DNA of 12,358 bases. Source: Lachnospiraceae bacterium. GTDB taxonomy: Bacteria > Bacillota_A > Clostridia > Lachnospirales > Lachnospiraceae. The notes beneath the pieces were generated by a model. It was not told the DNA's origin and did no database searches. It saw nothing but the letters and a program-made list of their open reading frames with translations. Each line of letters opens with the position of its first letter. Positions within the stretch are counted from its first letter, which is position 1. Location: positions 1 to 12,358 of the forward strand of contig JAIKXO010000155.1 of assembly GCA_024684065.1 (NCBI GenBank), given 5' to 3'. Position numbers and translations under genes: made by a program. Positions 1 through 7,035 of this stretch are shown here, one piece after another.

Positions 1-1127
1 GCCAGCGTGGTTTTGCCGGCGCCCGAAGATCCCACAAATGCCGTCATTGTATTTTCAGGTATCTCAAGGCTTACATCGTTTAATATCCTGTTATCGTCAT
101 AGGAGAAAGATACATGGTCTATCGATATCCCGTGATCTTCCGGATCATATTCTTTTCCGTTTTCATCCATGACCGGAAGGAGATTAACCTTCTCCGCTTC
201 CTCAATAGAACTCGAAACCACCCTTAAAACCGTAAGCCCCGCTCCGGTCTGTTCTATATCCGCGAAAACCTGGAATGATATGATCACCGCCATAAGCGCG
301 TATGTTATGGTCATGTTTCCCGTAAGGAACAGAGCAACGGCAGCAAATAAGAACAAAGCCTTGAATGCGCCAAGCACAATTCCCTGAACTTCTCCATACG
401 GGATAAACAATCTTTCCATTGCCATGTTGCTGTCTCTGTTATCATCTATCGCCTTTTTCAAAGCCTCATCGCCCCTGCCTGTCAGATTAAATGATTTGAT
501 GACACTCATTCCCTGAAGGCTTTCAAGCACTTTTGCTACCAATGCCGCCTCGTTTCTCTGCCTTACGGGAGACAGTGATCTGCTCTTCCTTTCCATGGAC
601 GCAGTAATGAGCATATAGATGATCATGCCGGCAAGCGCTATCGCGCCCAAACGCCAGTCAAAGAACAACACGCATATCAGGAAAACTACCGAATTCATCA
701 ATCCGCTTAGGATAAGCACAAGAACATTTGCCCCCTGATTCTCTACCACATCAAGCACCGTGGTAGCGGTTCCGGTTATCTGTTCAAGGTTGTTGTCATT
801 GAAATATCCCATGGGAGCCTTCTTAAGTCTTTCGGCTATCTCAAGTCTCTTATAAGCGCTCATAAAATAGCCTGCATGAACAGCCTGAAGATCGGCGGCC
901 ATCTTAAGGAAGAATTGCCCCAGTATGCTTATCCCCAGAAAGATGAGTGCCGTAAATGCCGGCTTCATCGTGCGATCTCCTGTTTCAAAAGCAAGGAGTA
1001 CATAATAGATCGCAGCCATCCTGAACATCGAAAACATGGACTTGAAAAAGGATATAAATATCGCCCTGTATATCCTGCTCTTTTCCTGTCCGGAAAAGTC
1101 TATGATCTTTCTTATGGCTTCAACCAT
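1..1127 (-). CDS. ABC half-transporter, second subunit (3' end outside the window)
   Basis: This is an exporter-fold ABC half-transporter, with a transmembrane domain followed by an ATPase domain. About 375 residues are visible and the reading frame is open at base 1. The protein begins MVEAIRKIIDFSG and contains hydrophobic segments, the coupling-type stretch KVLESLQGMSVIKSFN, and then the start of the ATPase domain (HVSFSYDD...). The window ends inside Walker A (VGSSGAGKTT), so the signature and Walker B motifs are not seen. The start ATG (1127-1125) shares one base with the TAA stop of the upstream half-transporter, as TAATG, and a G-rich ribosome-binding site lies just before it. The two subunits are therefore translationally coupled and probably form a heterodimer. 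The family includes drug exporters and also the siderophore importers IrtAB and YbtPQ. The metal context favours the latter, but substrate and direction of transport are inferred. Confidence 0.9.
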   Translation of the reverse strand, partial: MVEAIRKIIDFSGQEKSRIYRAIFISFFKSMFSMFRMAAIYYVLLAFETGDRTMKPAFTALIFLGISILGQFFLKMAADLQAVHAGYFMSAYKRLEIAERLKKAPMGYFNDNNLEQITGTATTVLDVVENQGANVLVLILSGLMNSVVFLICVLFFDWRLGAIALAGMIIYMLITASMERKSRSLSPVRQRNEAALVAKVLESLQGMSVIKSFNLTGRGDEALKKAIDDNRDSNMAMERLFIPYGEVQGIVLGAFKALFLFAAVALFLTGNMTITYALMAVIISFQVFADIEQTGAGLTVLRVVSSSIEEAEKVNLLPVMDENGKEYDPEDHGISIDHVSFSYDDNRILNDVSLEIPENTMTAFVGSSGAGKTTL

Positions 1128-2869
1128 TATGCTGCCCCCCATTCACTGATATGTGCCTGCCACATTGTGTTATAAAGCTCACTCTTTTTCAGTAATTCGC
1201 TGTGAGTCCCCGTGCATTCCACGGTCCCGTTATTGACCAGTACAATCTGATCGGCATTTATGACGGTGGAGAGTCTGTGCGCGATCATAATGACCGTCTT
1301 GTCCTTTATAAGCTCTGAAAGCGCACGCTGGATCACAGCCTCATTCTCAGGGTCGATATAAGCTGTTGCTTCGTCAAGGATCACGACCGGCGCATCCTTA
1401 AGCATGGCTCTGGCAAGAGCGATCCTCTGGCGCTCTCCGCCTGACAGATGTGTTCCGCCGCTCCCAACCTTTGTTTCATATCCCTGCGGAAGCGCTTTGA
1501 TAAACTCATCACAGCCTGATAATCTCGACACCTCCCGTACCGTATCATCCGCCGCCTTTGTATTTCCCATGCGGATATTGTTCATGATCGTATCGTCGAA
1601 CAGCCAGTTATCCTGTGATACGTATGCCACCTGATCGTAGAGCTGCTCAAGGGGTATGGATTTAAGATCTTTCCCATCCATTTTCACCATACCGTCCTTA
1701 ACATCCCAGAAGCCGTCTATAAGCTTGGCAATAGTTGATTTACCGCTTCCCGAAGGACCTACAAGGGCGGTAAAGGTTTTTTCCGGAACAGACAGGTTTA
1801 CACCATGCAGGACTTCTTCTCCCTCATGGTAGGAATAATTAACATCGCAAAGTTCTATGTTATGCGTTGCAAATTTCACGGGAGTTTTTGCATGATCCTG
1901 TTCTTCGCCTGCTAAAAGTTCATCAACTACGGCCACTGTAGTTGCCACCTTGGCAGAAGAATCGGTGAACTGTATTGCGGCAAGTATCGGTCCGACAATG
2001 CACATTGAAAGCATGATCGAAGTCATGAATACATCCGCCGTGATCTTTCCTGAAACATACATCCGCCAGCCAAGCGGAAGCACTGTTATGAGCGTGCACG
2101 GTGCGATCGTATAGCAAAGTGCCTGACACACTTCCGTCTTTTTCATCCAATAACAATAGAAGGATGCATTCGCCATGACCTTGTCTTTGAATTTCTGATA
2201 AGAGGACTGCCTCTGGTTATAGGCTTTTATCACTTCAATGCCATGGACATATTCAACAATACTGGAATTCATATCCTGGGTGATCTCAACGGACTTTTTG
2301 TAATCCTCTCCATAGCTTGCCGCGATAAATCCGAAAAACATGAGCCCGACCGGTACCGAAATAAGGCAGATAAGCCCCATTCTCCAGTCAACGAACATCA
2401 TATATGCCCAGACTGCCAGCGCTCCTATGATATTGGATGTCAGTTCAGGGATCATATGCGCTATGGGACGTTCCATGCGTTCAACTTCATCGACGATGAT
2501 CTGCTTCAGTTTACCGCTGGAAGTATCAATGATCGTGCCCAAAGGCATTCTCGGAAGCTTCGCAAAGATCTCTTTTCGAATCATTGCCAGCAGATTAAAT
2601 GTCGCCTTATGGCTGACGCTCAGTCCCTTGGCATAAAAAAGGCTCTTTAATACAAATCCTCCAAAGGCCGCACCGACATATACAAGATAATAATTCCATT
2701 CCCTGTTTCCCGATATTATCCCGGATATGATGCGGGCCGCGGAAACGTAGGGAACTATGCCTGATACGACGCCCAGAACGGCCAGTACAACAGACAATGC
2801 CAATCTGCCGTGCTCAGGTCCGGCAATCTGCCAGATCCTTCCCATCGGATTGGGTTTTTGTTCTTTCAA
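1127..2869 (-). CDS. ABC half-transporter, first subunit (TMD-NBD, possible IrtA/YbtP-like)
   Basis: This is a 580-residue exporter-fold ABC protein. The membrane domain spans about residues 20-300. The ATPase domain has Walker A GPSGSGKST at 371-379, the Q-loop Gln near 419, signature LSGGERQRIALARA from 475, Walker B VVILDEATA at 495-503 and the H-loop His at 531. All catalytic residues look intact. The D-loop reads AYIDPENE instead of the more common SALD or SLD type. I associate this kind of variant with siderophore-type ABC pairs, from memory. The start is TTG at 2869; AAGGAGG lies 10 bases upstream and no ATG fits that site better. A GTTAG-N6-CTAAC operator sits at 2888-2903, directly before the ribosome-binding site, so metal-dependent repression is likely. 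A multidrug or peptide exporter cannot be excluded from sequence alone. Confidence 0.92.
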   Translation of the reverse strand: MKEQKPNPMGRIWQIAGPEHGRLALSVVLAVLGVVSGIVPYVSAARIISGIISGNREWNYYLVYVGAAFGGFVLKSLFYAKGLSVSHKATFNLLAMIRKEIFAKLPRMPLGTIIDTSSGKLKQIIVDEVERMERPIAHMIPELTSNIIGALAVWAYMMFVDWRMGLICLISVPVGLMFFGFIAASYGEDYKKSVEITQDMNSSIVEYVHGIEVIKAYNQRQSSYQKFKDKVMANASFYCYWMKKTEVCQALCYTIAPCTLITVLPLGWRMYVSGKITADVFMTSIMLSMCIVGPILAAIQFTDSSAKVATTVAVVDELLAGEEQDHAKTPVKFATHNIELCDVNYSYHEGEEVLHGVNLSVPEKTFTALVGPSGSGKSTIAKLIDGFWDVKDGMVKMDGKDLKSIPLEQLYDQVAYVSQDNWLFDDTIMNNIRMGNTKAADDTVREVSRLSGCDEFIKALPQGYETKVGSGGTHLSGGERQRIALARAMLKDAPVVILDEATAYIDPENEAVIQRALSELIKDKTVIMIAHRLSTVINADQIVLVNNGTVECTGTHSELLKKSELYNTMWQAHISEWGAA

Positions 2870-2887
2870 TGTTACTATACCTCCTTG

Positions 2888-2903
2888 GTTAGTTTATGCT
2901 AAC
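2888..2903. promoter_or_regulatory. Putative DtxR-type operator, box 1 (ABC operon)
   Basis: Perfect inverted repeat GTTAG-TTTATG-CTAAC. It lies between a -10-like TATCAT (2912-2907, minus strand) and the ribosome-binding site of the ABC operon, so bound repressor would cover the transcription start region. No convincing -35 was found; the -10 overlaps the T-tract of the preceding terminator. Five other copies of the same palindrome occur in this window. Confidence 0.75.
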
Positions 2904-2913
2904 TTTATGATAT

Positions 2914-2941
2914 AAAAAAACCGCTGCATGAATGGCGGTTT
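2914..2941 (-). terminator. Rho-independent terminator after the Feo/HMA operon
   Basis: On the minus strand a perfect 7-bp stem, AAACCGC paired with GCGGTTT around a 10-base loop, runs into a seven-T tract. It lies 24 bases beyond the stop of the HMA protein and immediately before the ABC operon promoter. It therefore separates the two transcription units. Confidence 0.85.
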
Positions 2942-2964
2942 ATTTACATTCCTAACGCACGAAC

Positions 2965-3339
2965 TTAAGATGTCCGTGTACAGGACAGCATCGTATAGCC
3001 GGACGACGCGACAATCTCCGAAAGACCATTCTCGGTCTCATCCAGTTTGGAGAACAGTACAACCTCTTTTCTGCCTACATCCGCCCTCGCCCATCTTCCT
3101 TCTGTTTTGTTGAAGGCATTTTCGATACGCCTCGCGCAGTTTGAACAGTGCATCCCGTCAACGCTCAGAGTATACCGGTTCGGATAATTAGCTCTGTTCC
3201 TGTCGCGAACCCTGATCTTCTTATCAGCCGGTTCTCTCGTGCCACAGCACGATGATCCGTAACGTATTCTTTTGACAATACCACATATCGATGCTGATAT
3301 GACCAGGGCCAAAACCGCTATGATCACTATGTTTTCCAT
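2965..3339 (-). CDS. Membrane-anchored heavy-metal-associated (HMA) domain protein
   Basis: This 124-residue protein has one N-terminal membrane segment (about residues 3-23). A short basic linker with a Cys pair (CCG at 31-33) follows, and then an HMA fold from about residue 55 to 120. The HMA metal site GMHCSNC lies at 62-68, with Cys65 and Cys68 as the expected soft-metal ligands. The N-terminal half resembles the small FeoB-associated Cys-containing membrane proteins that follow feoB in clostridia, and the C-terminal half resembles the HMA domains of metal ATPases and chaperones. An AAAGGG ribosome-binding site precedes the ATG at 3339. It is the last gene of the DUF3793-FeoA-feoB unit and is followed by a terminator. 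A role as a membrane-tethered metal chaperone or redox partner is inferred; the metal is unknown. Confidence 0.8.
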   Translation of the reverse strand: MENIVIIAVLALVISASICGIVKRIRYGSSCCGTREPADKKIRVRDRNRANYPNRYTLSVDGMHCSNCARRIENAFNKTEGRWARADVGRKEVVLFSKLDETENGLSEIVASSGYTMLSCTRTS

Positions 3340-3464
3340 TTCATCCCTTTCATTTGCCGCTATTTGTCGGGAATTGTTTCTCCTTTGTCAGCCCCCAATG
3401 TGCGCAGGCTTTCATTCCGGAATGGATCCGCCCATAGAGCAACCCAAAAGCAGCTTTTACTTAT

Positions 3465-3753
3465 TCAGACCATTACTTCCCACATAACGCCCATATTTTC
3501 AAAGCCTTCCGGCGGCATACAGCCGGCACAGGCAGATTTGCCCGTGCCGCAGCCCGTACAGCCGTCGCAGGAATGACCGGCATTCCCGGAAGAAAAAGCA
3601 ACTCTTCTAAAAAGTTCCCTCTTTTTTTTCTACTGTTTTGCCCGGCCAGTTTCCCACATGCTGTCTCAACCCGGTAAGTGCGTTAAACAGTGTGGATTTT
3701 CCGGAGTTAGGCTGTCCAAGCAGCGCTATCACGGTCTCTTTCTTTTCCGTCAT
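3465..3753 (-). pseudogene. feoB: feoB remnant: G1 motif and Cys-rich tail kept, middle deleted, frameshifted
   Basis: FeoB is normally a large (roughly 600-750 residue) GTPase-coupled ferrous iron permease. Here the ATG at 3753 overlaps the feoA stop (ATGA). Forty-eight residues follow, including [16 protein letters not shown] (G1/P-loop) and [16 protein letters not shown] (switch I region), and then a TAG at 3609-3607. In the +1 frame, sequence continues directly as RRVAFSSGNAGHSCDGC and on through CTGCGTGKSACAGC, a CX2CX2CX6CX2C cluster, to a TGA at 3467-3465. Cys-rich tails of this kind are found at the C-terminus of some clostridial FeoB proteins, so I read this as the two ends of feoB after loss of the membrane domain. 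The join lies in an A-rich stretch near 3615-3632. That the tail belongs to FeoB is inference. No transport function is possible. Confidence 0.8.
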
Positions 3754-3983
3754 GCCTTGCTGCCTCCTTCCACTTCTATAAGATCACATTCCTTCCTGTT
3801 TAGTGCGATCATTGTATCTCGCGAATAAACCAGCAGCGGCCGGTTCTTTTCATTTTTTATGACCGTGACCGTACACCCCGGAGTAAGTCCTATGGATGTT
3901 ATCCTGCTGATAAAACGCTGATCCCCGTTTACCGCAGCAATTATCCCTTCCGCGTCCTCTTTTAGTCCAGATAACTTTCTCAT
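3750..3983 (-). CDS. feoA: FeoA-domain protein
   Basis: This 77-residue protein consists of a single FeoA/SH3-like beta-barrel domain. The family pattern is clear: an N-terminal [15 protein letters not shown] strand region, then [18 protein letters not shown], then [23 protein letters not shown]. FeoA is a small cytoplasmic partner of the ferrous iron permease FeoB. The gene is the usual length. An AAGGAG ribosome-binding site lies 13 bases before the ATG, a rather long spacing, and the stop overlaps the feoB start as ATGA. It sits 114 bases downstream of the DUF3793 gene, probably in the same transcript. The oddity is that its partner feoB is a remnant, so this FeoA is either orphaned or works with an FeoB encoded elsewhere. 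Confidence 0.9.
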   Translation of the reverse strand: MRKLSGLKEDAEGIIAAVNGDQRFISRITSIGLTPGCTVTVIKNEKNRPLLVYSRDTMIALNRKECDLIEVEGGSKA

Positions 3984-4097
3984 TAATTCAAAATGTCTCC
4001 TTCCTCCATATTTCTTGTCATGTTAAAAGACGTTTATGCAAGAGCAGCTCCAAGGTTTCTGCATTCCTGAAGGGAATTGTTCTATTACCCGGCACCG

Positions 4098-4652
4098 TCA
4101 GCCTGTCATAACGGCTAACTGTGCCAAAGATTTACCGTTTTTATTCATCTCATGGTAGATCTGCGTACACTTCCTGAATCGGACAAACATTTTTTGTGCT
4201 TTTTCAGGCTCCGAATATGCCTTCCAGCATCCGCAGCACTTAACTCCCTTACTGGGATGTTTCATAAAACATTCCACATCCGAGGGTGGATATCCGAGAA
4301 ACAGACCTATCTCGTGTGGAAACGCCTCATCGCTTTTCAGATGCCTGACCAGCTGCATGATACAGTATTCCGGATTCCGTGGCTCATACCCCATCTTCTT
4401 AAGTATGTTTACGGCTTGCGGATCGCTTAGATCCTTCTTGAGGTGATCCGGACGATAAAGATAGATCAAAGCATACATACTGGTCTTCTTTAACGGGATT
4501 ACCCGAAGTCCCTTGCCCCTCAGCATCTTATTAAGTTCCCTTACTTCCCTGTTTATATCCGAATCTTCCGTGACTCTTACCGAAAACATGCTTCCCGCTT
4601 TTATCCCTGCAAGAGTCGGTGAACAGTGCTCTATAATGAGTTCTTCTGACAT
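4098..4652 (-). CDS. DUF3793 family protein
   Basis: This 184-residue soluble protein belongs to the clostridial DUF3793 family, whose biochemical role is unknown to me. Family hallmarks visible are FPHEIGLFLGYPPSDVECF at about 111-129 and KCCGCWKAY at 138-146, with a Cys-rich CCGC that could bind metal or act in redox chemistry. Members are commonly found beside feoAB and flavodoxin genes, as here. The ATG at 4652 is preceded by GGAGG at a short spacing. The gene is first in its unit, and the operator at 4688-4703 lies just upstream, so expression is probably metal-controlled. About 110 bases separate it from feoA; I see no terminator in that gap. Confidence 0.85.
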   Translation of the reverse strand: MSEELIIEHCSPTLAGIKAGSMFSVRVTEDSDINREVRELNKMLRGKGLRVIPLKKTSMYALIYLYRPDHLKKDLSDPQAVNILKKMGYEPRNPEYCIMQLVRHLKSDEAFPHEIGLFLGYPPSDVECFMKHPSKGVKCCGCWKAYSEPEKAQKMFVRFRKCTQIYHEMNKNGKSLAQLAVMTG

Positions 4653-4687
4653 ATGTACCTCCGGCTATGATCATTGTTGTATTTGTG

Positions 4688-4703
4688 GTTAGGTATCGCT
4701 AAC
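4688..4703. promoter_or_regulatory. Putative DtxR-type operator, box 2 (DUF3793-feoA unit)
   Basis: Perfect inverted repeat GTTAG-GTATCG-CTAAC, 35 bases upstream of the DUF3793 start. A TTGATG element lies upstream on the minus strand (4731-4726), but no strong -10 stands out between it and the box. Confidence 0.72.
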
Positions 4704-4726
4704 TTGCTATTAAAAAACAGTTCACA

Positions 4727-4798
4727 TCAAGACCGGTTCCTCCATCGGGGATCTTCGGAAAACACGGAATGCATCCTTAAATGGTTATCCGTCATCAT
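4727..4798 (-). other. Possible 23-codon small ORF, or relic of a gene start
   Basis: The frame reads MMTDNHLRMHSVFSEDPRW and ends at TGA 4729-4727. AAAGGAG lies seven bases before its first ATG, a good initiation site. That site is partly buried in a hairpin at 4801-4820, formed by AGGTTTTC, loop AAAG and GAGAACCT. I do not recognise the peptide. It follows the methyltransferase stop by 22 bases and ends just before the next promoter region. It may be a leader peptide, a short protein, or the 5' stub of a lost gene. Confidence 0.3.
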
Positions 4799-4820
4799 GC
4801 AGGTTCTCCTTTGAAAACCT

Positions 4821-5486
4821 TTAACATTTACCTCTCCCATGGATTTCCGTGTTCCTTGCTGCAAGATGCAGCCTGAACTTCTTTGCCTTTTCAAGTTTCT
4901 CTATTTTAAGCCCCGCCTGTCTGCAGAATTCCCTTATCTCATCCAATGAATATGCCTTTACATCCCCGTGACCGGCAAGGTTTGCAAGCGGCATTTCCGT
5001 ATGATTCATAAGCCAAAGTACCGGTTTTGACGCCGTATAGTCCTGCAGGATCAGTCTTCCGCCCGGCCGCAAAACCCTCTTTACGCTGTCAAAGAACGCC
5101 TGCGGGTTCGGGTAATGGTGAAAGCTGTTGGAGCAGATGACCACATCGAAGGAATCCTCCCCGAAGGGCAGGTTTTCACAGTCTCCGACCACCCATTCCA
5201 CCCCTTCAAGGTTCTTTTCCCTTGCTGCTTCAATCATCCTGGGCGTTATATCCAGTCCCGTATAATGCTTTGACGTGTCTTTTTCATACAAAAGCGATAT
5301 CATCGGCCCGGTTCCGCAGCCACAGTCCAGAAGGTCGTTAAAATCCTCTTTTTCCAGTTCCGCGGATATATACGGGTAATCTTCCTTACATACCTCATAG
5401 ATCCCCGCCTGATCCGTCTCATATATATCCGCGGCTTTAGAAAACTCCTTAATGGTAAGCTCTTTATACTCTTGACCCGACCTCAT
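4821..5486 (-). CDS. Class I SAM-dependent methyltransferase (Methyltransf_11 type)
   Basis: This is a 221-residue soluble methyltransferase. Motif I is canonical (LLDCGCGTG, residues 52-60). An acidic residue follows beta2 (GLDITPRMIEAAREK), then motif II/III VVGDCENLPFGEDSFDVVICSNSFHH, and a post-motif segment VLRPGGRLILQDY. All the residues expected for SAM binding are present. The acceptor substrate is not predictable; the UbiE/Coq5-like fold is used on small molecules. The ATG at 5486 has an AAAGGGG site before it, and an in-frame TAA not far upstream limits any extension. It lies 152 bases after the LCM-type methyltransferase. I see no terminator between them, so it is probably the third gene of the regulator operon. 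The gap contains only very short reading frames. Confidence 0.88.
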   Translation of the reverse strand: MRSGQEYKELTIKEFSKAADIYETDQAGIYEVCKEDYPYISAELEKEDFNDLLDCGCGTGPMISLLYEKDTSKHYTGLDITPRMIEAAREKNLEGVEWVVGDCENLPFGEDSFDVVICSNSFHHYPNPQAFFDSVKRVLRPGGRLILQDYTASKPVLWLMNHTEMPLANLAGHGDVKAYSLDEIREFCRQAGLKIEKLEKAKKFRLHLAARNTEIHGRGKC

Positions 5487-5638
5487 GGTAAGCGCCCCTT
5501 TCGTTTATCCGATATGTCCCCTGCTGCAGACATTATGTCATCACGATCTTTTTTTTCATTACTCCAGATCTCCTGTTCGTTTTTCTTCAGGCCCTTATTA
5601 ACAGCCCGAAACGCTCAACAGCATTTACAACAACCCAC

Positions 5639-6418
5639 CTACCACTTAAACACGGCAAGCCTGTTGTTGATATTCCTGCCTACGATCGCAAACAGTTTTC
5701 CGCGTATTGAATATTTCTTCATCTCTTCGTTATAGCTTTTCTCGGATACAAAGCTGAGGCGTGATTCCAGTTCAAGATATTCCTTCCCCGATTTTGTCCC
5801 CCATCCGAAAGTAGCTTTTGTATTCTTTACCGCATCATGATGGGCGCCATGCTTTTCAAGAAAAGGCGAATGCAGTTCAGCAAGCAGATAACCGTGAGGA
5901 AAACTGTCGCAAAGCATGTTCAGGCAGGTCTTGACCTGCTCCTTAGAAAAATACTCAAGTACACCCTCCATGACGACGATGGTCATATCGTTTTCAGGAA
6001 GATTCTTTGTCCATTCTCCATCAAGCGCACTCCCGTCAATCATCGTGCAACGTTCCCTGTCCTTATAAACCTTACGTCTGACAGCGATCTGGTCGGGAAG
6101 GTCTACATCAAACCACGTGATTTTTCCGTTATCGACCTGTGAGAACTTATCATCAAAGCCGCAGCCCAGATTAATGCACAGAGCTTCCGGATACTTGCCG
6201 ATAAGCCTTTTTAATTCTTCACGGTACAGGATGGTTCTTGCAACAACCCCCTCATGCGATAAAAAAGGATCAAATTTACTTACATCCACTCCCAGAGTGT
6301 CTATGATCTCTTTTGCTTTAAGATCCTTGATCCTGGCATTTGGTCTCGATGTCTCGCTCGCCTTGATCGCAAGCGGGATAAGTGCAGTCTCCTGAACATC
6401 TCCGAATTTTAAATCCAT
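5639..6418 (-). CDS. Leucine carboxyl methyltransferase (LCM/TcmP-type) family protein
   Basis: This 259-residue methyltransferase belongs to the LCM/PPM2/TcmP family. Visible signatures are the SAM-binding loop CINLGCGFDDKFSQVDNG (81-98), with the following ITWFDVDLPDQIAVRRK segment. VVMEGVLEYFSKEQV, the family's substrate-side motif, and GWGTKSGKEYLEL come later. Bacterial TcmP-like members methylate carboxyl or hydroxyl groups of small molecules such as polyketides. The substrate here is unknown. Its ATG at 6418 lies inside the last codons of the DtxR-family gene (10-base overlap, 6409-6418), so the two are translationally coupled. A regulator coupled to a methyltransferase suggests the enzyme's product is needed when the metal signal changes. 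No missing residues are apparent. Confidence 0.88.
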   Translation of the reverse strand: MDLKFGDVQETALIPLAIKASETSRPNARIKDLKAKEIIDTLGVDVSKFDPFLSHEGVVARTILYREELKRLIGKYPEALCINLGCGFDDKFSQVDNGKITWFDVDLPDQIAVRRKVYKDRERCTMIDGSALDGEWTKNLPENDMTIVVMEGVLEYFSKEQVKTCLNMLCDSFPHGYLLAELHSPFLEKHGAHHDAVKNTKATFGWGTKSGKEYLELESRLSFVSEKSYNEEMKKYSIRGKLFAIVGRNINNRLAVFKW

Positions 6419-6798
6419 CTCTTTTCTCCCTCCTCATGTGCATTGACAAATTCATCCATCCGTTCATATGTTTCATCACTGATCGTATGCTCCATAAGAC
6501 ATGCTTCTCTTTCGGCCGTATCCTTATTGACTCCCATAAGTCTTAACAGTCTTGAAAGAAGCGAGTGTTTGCTGTAAACATTCTCAGCGATAGTTCTTCC
6601 TTCGTTCGTCAAGAAGATATATCCTTCCTCATCAAAATAGATCCATTTCTGCTCTCGAAGCTTCTTCATGGCATTGCAGACGCTGGGCTTGGTCACGCCC
6701 ATCTCCTCGGCAATATCTATAGACCTTACCGAGTCATTCTTCTTCTGAAGAACCAGTATGCATTTCAGATAATCCTCCGACGAACTGCTCTTCCCCAT
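6409..6798 (-). CDS. DtxR-family metal-dependent transcriptional repressor
   Basis: This is a 129-residue two-domain regulator without the C-terminal SH3 domain, the MntR/short IdeR layout. A winged helix occupies about 8-68 (SSEDYLKCIL, RSIDIAEEMGVTKPSVCNAMKKL, GYIFLTNEGR) and a dimerisation/metal domain about 72-129. Candidate ligands are Asp9, His78, Cys100, Glu103 and His104 (EACLMEHTISDE). Cys100 matches the DtxR primary-site Cys, while Asp9 matches MntR rather than the DtxR Met. I chose ATG 6798. The frame stays open up to 6966, but that extension would encode the two operators and the hairpin, and the family begins near MGKSSSSEDYL. The ribosome-binding site before 6798 is weak (GGAAA). 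It overlaps the LCM methyltransferase by 10 bases and probably represses itself through boxes 3 and 4. Confidence 0.9.
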   Translation of the reverse strand: MGKSSSSEDYLKCILVLQKKNDSVRSIDIAEEMGVTKPSVCNAMKKLREQKWIYFDEEGYIFLTNEGRTIAENVYSKHSLLSRLLRLMGVNKDTAEREACLMEHTISDETYERMDEFVNAHEEGEKRWI

Positions 6799-6831
6799 AT
6801 CAGATTTCCATTTATGCTTTCGTTTATCGTA

Positions 6832-6847
6832 GTTAGTTGTTGCTAAC
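6832..6847. promoter_or_regulatory. Putative DtxR-type operator, box 3 (proximal, regulator operon)
   Basis: Perfect inverted repeat GTTAG-TTGTTG-CTAAC, 33 bases upstream of the chosen DtxR start. A -10-like TATCAT lies at 6862-6857 on the minus strand but has no partner -35. Confidence 0.75.
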
Positions 6848-6863
6848 CTTTTGTTAATGATAT

Positions 6864-6884
6864 ACTCCGCTGTTTGTGCGGAGT
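6864..6884. promoter_or_regulatory. GC-rich hairpin between operator boxes 3 and 4
   Basis: A 7-bp perfect stem, ACTCCGC paired with GCGGAGT around the loop TGTTTGT, would lie in the 5' leader of the regulator mRNA. There is no T-tract on the minus strand, so it is a poor terminator. A near-identical hairpin sits at the same offset in the 11,100 region, which argues that it is functional. It could be an attenuator, an mRNA stabiliser or a protein site. Confidence 0.6.
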
Positions 6885-6915
6885 TATTATTATCAGCGAA
6901 TACATTGTCTTCTAG

Positions 6916-6931
6916 GTTAGCTTTCGCTAAC
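6916..6931. promoter_or_regulatory. Putative DtxR-type operator, box 4 (distal, regulator operon)
   Basis: Perfect inverted repeat GTTAG-CTTTCG-CTAAC, beginning six bases after the -10 of the regulator promoter. It therefore covers the expected transcription start, which is a classic repressor position. Confidence 0.78.
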
Positions 6932-6937
6932 TCGATT

Positions 6938-6966
6938 ATATTAACATTTGGTTGCGATAAAATCAA
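6938..6966 (-). promoter_or_regulatory. Promoter of the DtxR-methyltransferase operon
   Basis: On the minus strand, -35 TTGATT (6966-6961), a 17-base spacer, and -10 TAATAT (6943-6938). The same elements and spacing occur in the promoter at 11169-11197, with much of the spacer conserved. Confidence 0.65.
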
Positions 6967-6986
6967 TATATTTGATGCATTTAATC

Positions 6987-7032
6987 AAAAAAAGCAAGTA
7001 TGGTAGATCTTACGCCCCATCACACTTGCTTT
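6987..7032 (-). terminator. Rho-independent terminator after the P-type ATPase operon
   Basis: On the minus strand a 9-bp stem, AAAGCAAGT paired with ACTTGCTTT, closes a long loop that can itself pair through ATGG/CCAT. A run of seven T follows. The terminator lies just upstream of the regulator promoter and begins a few bases after the TAA at 7038-7036. Confidence 0.75.
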
Positions 7033-7035
7033 ATG

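Larger units (their letters stand above)
6832..6966 (-). repeat. Duplicated 135-bp regulatory module, copy A
   Basis: This module aligns without net gaps to 11063-11197. In order it holds the promoter, box, hairpin with AATAACTCCGCACAAA, a -10-like hexamer 25 bases from the proximal box start, and a second box. Corresponding elements are at identical offsets in the two copies. Sequence is well conserved in these elements and diverged between them. Confidence 0.75.

Noticed and set aside
3340..3464. Short coding-like frames (for example one reading ALWADPFRNESLRTLG) between the feoB remnant and the HMA gene
   Set aside because: Too short, with no start signals; probably further decayed sequence. 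A 12-bp palindrome CATTCCGGAATG at 3413-3424 is isolated and not repeated.
3984..4097. Frame reading RNAETLELLLHKRLLT between DUF3793 and feoA
   Set aside because: No start site and only 16 codons; I could not tell a relic from chance.
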